From RGIG7300 sp045649645 (lineage in GTDB: Bacteria; Bacillota; Clostridia; Oscillospirales; CAG-272), in assembly GCA_045649645.1 (NCBI GenBank), contig JAZRQH010000075.1:1-9371 (forward strand): a stretch of 9,371 nucleotides of DNA. Direction: 5' to 3'. The position numbers and the translations under genes are program-made. This document shows, in pieces, positions 1 to 3,894 of the stretch (its first letter is position 1; the number at the start of each line of letters is the position of its first letter). Under the pieces are notes generated by a model. That model was given only the letters and a program-made list of their open reading frames with translations, was not told the DNA's origin and made no database searches.

Positions 1-1797
1 ATAAGGGCTATCAAAACCGAGGAAATTATCAACCAAGCAAATATTCCCGGCTATATCAAGACTGCCGTTTTTGACGTTGCAAAAAAGGTTGAGCAGGTAC
101 GAAAGAGTGACAGTATAGTCTTTATGGCGATGTCGGACTCCCACCACGTCGGCGCACAGAGTAACGGCTGGGGACCTCTTATGAATAAGAGTAATCTCCA
201 CGCTGCTATGGCGGCAAAGATCCTTTCTTATGCTTTAAATGTGGATTTTAACTGTCATTTAGGTGATTTCTCTTTCGGTCACGGCACTACCACAAGCGCA
301 GACTTAAAGCAGCAGATAGGTGAGTTTGCTTCTTATCTTGACGAAGCCTACAAGGGTATTCCGCAATTCCGTTGTGTGGGCAACCACGATACGGGACAGT
401 ATAACACGGCAGAGGGTGCAGCAAACGCCACCTTGGTGGGCAAAGAATACCTTTTCAATGCCATAGGTAAGTATTGCGAGGGTGCAACTTACGGTAGTAC
501 CGAGTACGGTTATTGCTACAGAGATTTTGCCGATAAGAAGCTTCGTGTGATATGTCTCAACTCCTCCGAGGGTGAAACTCTCTACGGCTCTGCAACCTCC
601 TACGCTATGTCTCCCGCTCAGTTACAGTGGTTTGCGCAGACTCTTTATGACGTGGGAAGCAAGAGCGATGCGTCATCCTGGAGCGTTACGGTGCTGTCTC
701 ATTTCCCCTTGGATTTTTACGCCTACGGTATGTACAACGCGGCGAACATAGTCAAGGCTTACGTCGAGGGAACAAGTACCACACAAAACGGTACAACCTT
801 TAATTACAACGGTCATAACGGCGCGAAGTTTGTAGCAGGTTTCCACGGACACGTTCATTGTTTCAGTACCTCAAAATTGCATACTATAGCCAATAGTACA
901 GGAACTAAATTTGACGCTTGGAGAGTTGCAGTTCCTAACAGTGGATATTACAGACAGAATCAGTATGCCGATGTTACACAGTACGGCATTAACTGGGGTG
1001 AAGCAACCACCTATGACAAGGTAGAAGGAACTTATGAGGATTGTGCTTTTGTAATAAATGTAGTTAATCCTTCCGAAGAAAAGATATACTCCTTCTGCTA
1101 TGGCTCAGGCTATGACAGAGTTATAGGTTATGCGGCAACCACGTACTATACGGTCGGTTATACTCTTTCCAATGTAAGTTCTTCCGAGACCTCTATCAGT
1201 TGGGAGGAAAATCAGCCTTATACCGCAACGTTGACACCTGCTGACGGATACGATCTGGGTGGAGTTAGTGTAACTATGGGCGGTACGGATATTACATCAA
1301 GTGTGTACAGCAACGGAGTGATCAATATACCCTCTGTTACAGGTAATATAACTATTTCCGCTAATGCAATTAAGATAACGTCATACGTTAACCAAATTCC
1401 GATATCTACCGATACGGACGGTACGATATACAATGGTAAAGGTTATAAGGAAAATTCGTATATTACCGGTGGTAACATCGGTACGAGAGCTGGAGTCAGT
1501 GTTACTGGATTTATACCGGTGGTGCCGGGTGACGTTGTTAGATTTAAAAATGTAGGCTTCGCCGTAGGTGACGATAACAGCAGGTTATCTTATTATGACA
1601 GCAGTCTGAGCAGCATAAATACCATAAAAGGAACAAATATACTGACCGCTTGGACTTCAAACGTTACGGAAGAAAATGGTGAAGTTGTACAGTTTAAAAT
1701 GCCCGGAGGAAATGCGGCTGATGCAGTCTATATTAGATTGTGTACATCTTCACTCGGAGCTGACAGTATAATAACCGTCAACGAGCCGATAGATTAA
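1..1797 (+). CDS. Phage tail-type calcineurin-like phosphoesterase with Ig-like C-terminus (5' truncated)
   Basis: The reading frame is open from base 1, so the start lies upstream; the ATG at 124 falls inside the first beta strand of the catalytic domain and is not the start. 598 residues are visible (numbered from base 1). The dinuclear metallophosphatase signature is complete: D46-S-H48, G88-D89, G127-N-H-D130, H234 and G283-H-V-H286. The residues that bind two metals in this family are therefore present, and a phosphoesterase activity is likely; the substrate is unknown. Residues about 385-458 form an Ig-like repeat of the kind seen in Firmicutes phage tail proteins (TPADGY and TGNITI motifs). 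About 461-598 is a beta-rich module (GTRAGVSVTGFIPV, PGDVVRFKN) that resembles surface-binding domains. The lysis genes follow within 9 nt, so I infer a distal tail or host-contact protein that could cleave cell-surface phosphodiesters such as teichoic acid. A secreted host enzyme is a less likely alternative. Confidence 0.8.
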   Translation: MRAIKTEEIINQANIPGYIKTAVFDVAKKVEQVRKSDSIVFMAMSDSHHVGAQSNGWGPLMNKSNLHAAMAAKILSYALNVDFNCHLGDFSFGHGTTTSADLKQQIGEFASYLDEAYKGIPQFRCVGNHDTGQYNTAEGAANATLVGKEYLFNAIGKYCEGATYGSTEYGYCYRDFADKKLRVICLNSSEGETLYGSATSYAMSPAQLQWFAQTLYDVGSKSDASSWSVTVLSHFPLDFYAYGMYNAANIVKAYVEGTSTTQNGTTFNYNGHNGAKFVAGFHGHVHCFSTSKLHTIANSTGTKFDAWRVAVPNSGYYRQNQYADVTQYGINWGEATTYDKVEGTYEDCAFVINVVNPSEEKIYSFCYGSGYDRVIGYAATTYYTVGYTLSNVSSSETSISWEENQPYTATLTPADGYDLGGVSVTMGGTDITSSVYSNGVINIPSVTGNITISANAIKITSYVNQIPISTDTDGTIYNGKGYKENSYITGGNIGTRAGVSVTGFIPVVPGDVVRFKNVGFAVGDDNSRLSYYDSSLSSINTIKGTNILTAWTSNVTEENGEVVQFKMPGGNAADAVYIRLCTSSLGADSIITVNEPID

Positions 1798-1806
1798 GGA
1801 GGAGCT

Positions 1807-2088
1807 ATGGATAAGATAACGCTTTCATTCTTCTTGGCGGAGATCATTGCCATCATAGCCGCTATGACACCTGTGTGGGTCAACAATCATAAAATAAAAA
1901 GGGGTCAGCTCTGTCAACTGAGAAGTGAGATGCTGCGTATCTATTACGGTAACCGCAGTGAAAAAGAGATACGGCAGTACGAGATCGAAAACTTCAATTT
2001 GCTCTATGAAGCATACAAGTCCCTTGGAGGAAACTCTTTCATAGATGAAATCAAAGACAAGGTAAGATCTTGGGACGTAGTTACATAA
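1807..2088 (+). CDS. Small phage membrane protein next to the holin
   Basis: The protein has 93 aa. Residues about 5-25 form one hydrophobic helix (LSFFLAEIIAIIAAMTPVWV), followed by a charged, probably cytoplasmic region with the pattern YYGN, YEIENF, LYEAYKSLGGNSF and a C-terminal KDKVRSW. I recognise this layout from many clostridial and lachnospiral prophages, where such a protein sits between the last tail gene and the holin and is usually left as hypothetical or called holin-like. An AAGGAGG site at 1796-1802 overlaps the preceding stop codon and lies 4 nt before the ATG, so translation is probably coupled to the tail gene. Plausible roles are an accessory holin, antiholin or spanin-like lysis factor; none is shown by the sequence. 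Confidence 0.75.
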   Translation: MDKITLSFFLAEIIAIIAAMTPVWVNNHKIKRGQLCQLRSEMLRIYYGNRSEKEIRQYEIENFNLLYEAYKSLGGNSFIDEIKDKVRSWDVVT

Positions 2089-2098
2089 GGAGGTAAAA

Positions 2099-2275
2099 AT
2101 GCTTAAGAATATTGCAAATTTAATCAAGGTAAAGACTATAGTCACCTTTGTGGTGCTGGCGGTCTTTGCCGTACTCAGCCTGAAGGGAGAGATTTCTGCC
2201 GATAATGTGATAATAATCACGTCCTCGGTGATAGCCTTCTACTTTGGCACTCAGCACGAGAAAAAGGAGGGCTGA
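2099..2275 (+). CDS. 58-aa holin-like small membrane protein
   Basis: ATG at 2099 is preceded by AAGGAGG at 2087-2093 with a 5-nt gap. The 58-aa product starts MLKNIANLIKVKTIV and ends FYFGTQHEKKEG. It has a hydrophobic segment at about residues 13-28, a short polar turn (KGEISADN), a second at about 37-50, and a charged KK-rich tail. Two short helices with a charged C-terminus directly before an endolysin gene are typical of small phage holins, which oligomerise in the cytoplasmic membrane and release the endolysin. The gene is only 10 nt after its upstream neighbour and 1 nt before the amidase ATG, consistent with one lysis operon. Function is inferred from size, topology and position; there is no catalytic motif to confirm it. 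Confidence 0.75.
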   Translation: MLKNIANLIKVKTIVTFVVLAVFAVLSLKGEISADNVIIITSSVIAFYFGTQHEKKEG

Positions 2276-2276
2276 T

Positions 2277-2993
2277 ATGGAGATAAAAAAGAGACTTGTA
2301 TCTGTATCAAAACATCCGCTTAAATGTCCCTATCCTATGGTACCTATAGGGATATGCGTACATAATACTAATAACGATGCCACAGCCGAAAACGAGATAG
2401 CATATATGACAGGCAATAACCTTGCCACCTCCTTCCACTATGCAGTGGATGATAAGGAGGTAATACAGGGTATACCCGAAAACAGAAACGCCTTCCATGC
2501 AGGTGACGGCAGGGAAGGCGAGGGAAACAGAGAGTTTATCGGTCTTGAGATATGCTATTCAAAATCAGGCGGCGAGAGATTTATACAGGCTGAAAAGAAT
2601 GCTGCCGTATTTATAGCAGGTAAGCTTAAGGAATACGGCTGGGATATATCCCGTGTGCGAAAGCATCAGGATTTCAGCGGTAAATACTGTCCTCACCGTA
2701 CTCTTGATATGGGCTGGAACAGGTTTCTTGCCATGATACAGGCAGAGCTTACAAAGGAGGAAAATAAATTGACAAGAGAAGAGGTACAGGCGATGATAGA
2801 CACCTCAAAGGAAAGAATCTATCACTATTGGGACGAGCTGCCCGAATGGGCGTATGCCCCTATAATGGCGCTTTACCGTAAGGGTTATTTCTTCGGTGCC
2901 GCACCCGATGACCTTGATCTGTCCTACGGTACCATGAGAGTGCTTGCGGTGCTGGCGAGGGCACTTAAGGCAGAAGGGATGATAGAATATTAA
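2277..2993 (+). CDS. N-acetylmuramoyl-L-alanine amidase, phage endolysin
   Basis: This Amidase_2 (PGRP-like) enzyme hydrolyses the bond between N-acetylmuramic acid and L-alanine in peptidoglycan. I chose ATG 2277 (238 aa) because AAAGGAGG at 2263-2270 lies 6 nt before it; the in-frame ATG at 2244 is inside the holin-like gene with no suitable site. Expected zinc ligands are H29 (ICVHNT), H130 (RKHQDF) and C138 (KYCPHR); FHYAVDD and FHAGDG match the conserved core at about 53-78. After a linker (about 153-185), residues about 186-236 (LPEWAYAPIMALYRKGYFFG ending in MRVLAVLAR) match the SLH-like C-terminal module common in clostridial amidases, presumably for wall binding. No signal peptide is seen, fitting release by the upstream holin. 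An internal start at 2769 is described separately. Confidence 0.92.
   Translation: MEIKKRLVSVSKHPLKCPYPMVPIGICVHNTNNDATAENEIAYMTGNNLATSFHYAVDDKEVIQGIPENRNAFHAGDGREGEGNREFIGLEICYSKSGGERFIQAEKNAAVFIAGKLKEYGWDISRVRKHQDFSGKYCPHRTLDMGWNRFLAMIQAELTKEENKLTREEVQAMIDTSKERIYHYWDELPEWAYAPIMALYRKGYFFGAAPDDLDLSYGTMRVLAVLARALKAEGMIEY
2753..2771 (+). promoter_or_regulatory. Internal ribosome binding site and TTG start within the endolysin gene
   Basis: AAAGGAGG at 2753-2760, an A/T-only 8-nt spacer (AAAATAAA) and TTG at 2769-2771, in the amidase frame. The Shine-Dalgarno match and spacing are as good as those of the gene's own start. It lies exactly in the linker between the catalytic and C-terminal domains. 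Confidence 0.6.
2769..2993 (+). CDS. Candidate secondary translation product: free endolysin C-terminal module
   Basis: Initiation at TTG 2769 would give a 74-aa protein equal to residues 165-238 of the endolysin: TREEVQAMIDTSKERIYHYW followed by the SLH-like module, without the amidase domain. Comparable internally initiated binding-domain products are known in clostridial phage endolysins such as CTP1L and CD27L, where they associate with the full-length enzyme. Here it is a prediction from the internal ribosome binding site and its position at the domain boundary. The main doubt is that AAGGAGG-like strings occur by chance in Lys-Glu-Glu codons; another copy at 2454-2460 in this gene has no start codon after it. 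Confidence 0.45.
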   Translation: MTREEVQAMIDTSKERIYHYWDELPEWAYAPIMALYRKGYFFGAAPDDLDLSYGTMRVLAVLARALKAEGMIEY

Positions 2994-2994
2994 G

Positions 2995-3020
2995 AAAGGA
3001 TGCCATAGGGCATCCTTTTT
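2995..3020 (+). terminator. Rho-independent terminator after the lysis cassette
   Basis: A 10-bp stem, AAAGGATGCC (2995-3004) with GGCATCCTTT (3009-3018), closes a 4-nt ATAG loop and ends in a five-T run (3016-3020). It begins one base after the endolysin stop codon. Read from the other strand the same stem is followed by TTTCTTA, so it may also weakly stop transcripts of the convergent gene that ends at 3026. Confidence 0.9.
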
Positions 3021-3025
3021 GATGT

Positions 3026-3346
3026 TTAAAATTGGCTGAGATACATCATCACTCCAAAGATTAGGAGGTTTTCGATAAGGGAAATAACCGATAATAAAAC
3101 ACCTAACCACGCCTTATTTGTCTTTATCTTTGCGATACCGTGTATGATACCTAACAACCCCAAGGTCGGACTGATCAGTAAAGGTAATAAGGAGAGGATA
3201 AGCATCCACAGAGGAACAGGATCATAATTCAGCAGACCCATACCGATACCAAAAAAGCATATCCAAGACCACAGTATACTTAAAACAAACAGGGGCACAG
3301 GGGAAACGACGGCTATTATACCGGTGATAACAGGTCTGTTTTTCAT
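3026..3346 (-). CDS. 106-aa integral membrane protein, convergent to the lysis genes (moron-like)
   Basis: I do not recognise a named family with confidence. The start is well supported: AGGAG at 3355-3359 (- strand) lies 8 nt before the ATG at 3346, and a sigma-A promoter lies about 50 nt upstream. The protein is almost entirely hydrophobic, with membrane segments at about residues 7-38 (long, perhaps bent at P16/P18), 45-71 and 80-104, and a short K-rich turn (KIKTNK, 73-78). The second half (LGLLGIIHGIAKIKTNKAWL) resembles the two-helix glycine-rich pattern of small DUF4190-like membrane proteins; this is only a resemblance. It stands alone on the opposite strand between the prophage terminator and the tRNA. 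That position is typical of lysogen-expressed accessory genes, for example superinfection-exclusion proteins, but a host gene cannot be excluded. Confidence 0.7.
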   Translation of the reverse strand: MKNRPVITGIIAVVSPVPLFVLSILWSWICFFGIGMGLLNYDPVPLWMLILSLLPLLISPTLGLLGIIHGIAKIKTNKAWLGVLLSVISLIENLLIFGVMMYLSQF

Positions 3347-3394
3347 TTTGAGTTCTCCTACAGCGTTTTGCAGCTTGCGATTGATATTATGATT

Positions 3395-3423
3395 ATTATA
3401 CTACAAACCCGAAATGAAATCAA
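3395..3423 (-). promoter_or_regulatory. Promoter for the 106-aa membrane protein gene
   Basis: On the - strand, TTGATT (3423-3418), a 17-nt spacer and a perfect TATAAT (3400-3395). Transcription would start near 3388, giving a leader of about 40 nt before the ATG at 3346. Confidence 0.7.
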
Positions 3424-3442
3424 GGCAGTTTTGGAGTATTAA

Positions 3443-3600
3443 AGCTAAATTGCTACGCAGCTAAATTATTGCTGACGCAATAGCTAAATTGCACTTCGTA
3501 CAGCTAAATTAAATTCGGCTATAGCGTGCGGAGCACATTTAGCTCCGTTAGGAATTTAGCTGGGTTCACCCAATTTAGCTCGGCGAAGCCGAATTTAGCT
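3443..3600. repeat. Array of 4 + 4 inverted 9-mers with hairpin spacers
   Basis: AGCTAAATT occurs at 3443, 3459, 3482 and 3502; its inverse AATTTAGCT occurs at 3553, 3572 and 3592, with an 8-nt version (ATTTAGCT) at 3537. Nearly every spacer is itself a small hairpin: GCTACGC, ATTGCTGACGCAAT, GCACTTCGTAC (one mismatch), then at the centre GTGCGGAGCAC, then CCGTTAGG, GGGTTCACCC and CGGCGAAGCCG. Pairing copy 1 with 8, 2 with 7, 3 with 6 and 4 with 5 gives four stacked 8-9 bp stems separated by three four-way junctions and a capped tip. No reading frame, transposase or known repeat family is recognised in it. It fills most of the interval between the membrane protein promoter and the tRNA terminator, which holds no other gene. 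Confidence 0.9.
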
Positions 3601-3637
3601 GCACCACGAAAAAAGGATGCCGAAGCATCCTTTTTCG
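3601..3637 (-). terminator. Rho-independent terminator of tRNA-Leu
   Basis: On the - strand the tRNA CCA end is followed within a few bases by AAAAAGGATGC, a TTCG tetraloop, GCATCC and a run of six T. This is a textbook stable UUCG-capped terminator. The complementarity continues outward to 3601 and 3643, so the outermost stem bases include the last bases of the tRNA itself. Confidence 0.88.
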
Positions 3638-3665
3638 TGGTGCGAGAAACGGGACTTGAACCCGT
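3638..3665. other. Possible phage attachment site at the tRNA 3' end
   Basis: Temperate phages often recombine at the T arm and 3' end of a tRNA gene, leaving the tRNA intact at one prophage end. The phage-like genes here lie on the 3' side of tRNA-Leu, as that model requires. The T-arm/CCA sequence appears only once in the window, so the matching copy (attL) would have to lie outside it. Confidence 0.3.
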
Positions 3666-3722
3666 ACGGTGTGAACCACACGCCCCTCAAACGTGCGCGT
3701 CTGCCAGTTCCGCCACTCTCGC
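3638..3722 (-). tRNA. tRNA-Leu (anticodon GAG)
   Basis: On the - strand the 85-nt gene runs from GCGAGAG at 3722 to an encoded CCA at 3640-3638. The acceptor stem pairs GCGAGAG with TTCTCGC (one G-T pair) with discriminator A. The D arm GCGGAACTGGCAGACGC and T arm ACGGG-TTCAAGT-CCCGT are canonical. The anticodon stem CACGT/GCGTG encloses the loop TTGAGGG, placing GAG at positions 34-36, which reads CUC and CUU leucine codons. A long variable region (about 13 nt) fits a class II tRNA. Position 37 is G, so this tRNA is not a substrate of the MiaB encoded downstream, which needs an isopentenylated A37. The 3' end faces the prophage genes. Confidence 0.96.
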
Positions 3723-3755
3723 ATATATTGCTGTGACCTCTGCGGTACGAGCGAT

Positions 3756-3784
3756 AGTATAACATAACGAGATAGGTTTGTCAA
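3756..3784 (-). promoter_or_regulatory. Consensus promoter of tRNA-Leu
   Basis: On the - strand, a perfect TTGACA (3784-3779), a 17-nt spacer and TATACT (3761-3756). An A7 tract (3794-3788 on the - strand) lies just upstream of the -35 box and could act as an UP element. Transcription would start near 3749, about 27 nt before the mature tRNA. Confidence 0.88.
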
Positions 3785-3826
3785 CCCTTTTTTTCAAAAA
3801 AATCAAAGTTTTTAAAAAAATGTTTA

Positions 3827-3855
3827 TTGACTTTGCTTTTTGCCTGTGGTAGTAT
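3827..3855 (+). promoter_or_regulatory. Promoter of the SulP transporter gene
   Basis: TTGACT (3827-3832), a 17-nt spacer and TAGTAT (3850-3855), with an A7 tract (3814-3820) just upstream of the -35 box. Transcription would start near 3862, which excludes the ATG at 3859 as a start codon. It is divergent from the tRNA-Leu promoter, with the two -35 boxes 42 nt apart. Confidence 0.75.
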
Positions 3856-3894
3856 ATCATGGTCAACAGAAGAAATCAAAAGGAGATGTATGTT

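Larger units (their letters stand above)
1..3637 (+). mobile_element. Right-hand (late/lysis) end of a prophage or prophage remnant
   Basis: A tail-type phosphoesterase protein, a small one-span membrane protein, a holin-like protein and an endolysin amidase follow each other on one strand in the tail-then-lysis order of temperate clostridial phages, ending in a terminator at about 3020. A membrane protein on the opposite strand and a repeat array follow, then tRNA-Leu, whose 3' end faces the phage genes. Bacterial housekeeping genes begin beyond the tRNA. The right boundary is inferred from the change in gene content and from the tRNA; no duplicated att core is visible because the left end is outside the window. 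The integrase, capsid and terminase genes would also lie outside it. Whether the prophage is complete cannot be judged here. Confidence 0.65.

Noticed and set aside
1825..2220. 131-aa ORF on the - strand across the lysis genes
   Set aside because: It is antisense to two small genes that each have strong ribosome binding sites and coherent phage-like products.
2244..2276. Upstream in-frame ATG extending the endolysin by 11 residues
   Set aside because: It lies inside the 58-aa holin-like gene without a Shine-Dalgarno, while ATG 2277 has AAAGGAGG at ideal spacing.
2454..2475. Another AAGGAGG inside the endolysin gene
   Set aside because: No start codon follows at a usable distance, and it lies inside the catalytic domain, so it is probably a chance product of Lys-Glu codons.
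2805..3110. 101-aa ORF on the - strand overlapping the endolysin end
   Set aside because: It overlaps the conserved endolysin C-terminal domain, the terminator and the better supported 106-aa gene, and its composition is not protein-like.
3443..3600. CRISPR array
   Set aside because: Repeats are only 9 nt, half are inverted, spacers are 7-14 nt hairpins, and no cas genes are present.
3526..3762. 78-aa + strand ORF containing RETGLEPVRCEPHAPQ
   Set aside because: It is the antisense translation of tRNA-Leu plus the repeat array; this kind of peptide is a familiar false prediction over tRNA genes.
3575..3784. 69-aa - strand ORF containing MREWRNWQTRTFEGRVVHT
   Set aside because: It is the sense translation of tRNA-Leu itself, another well-known artefact; the tRNA explains the sequence.
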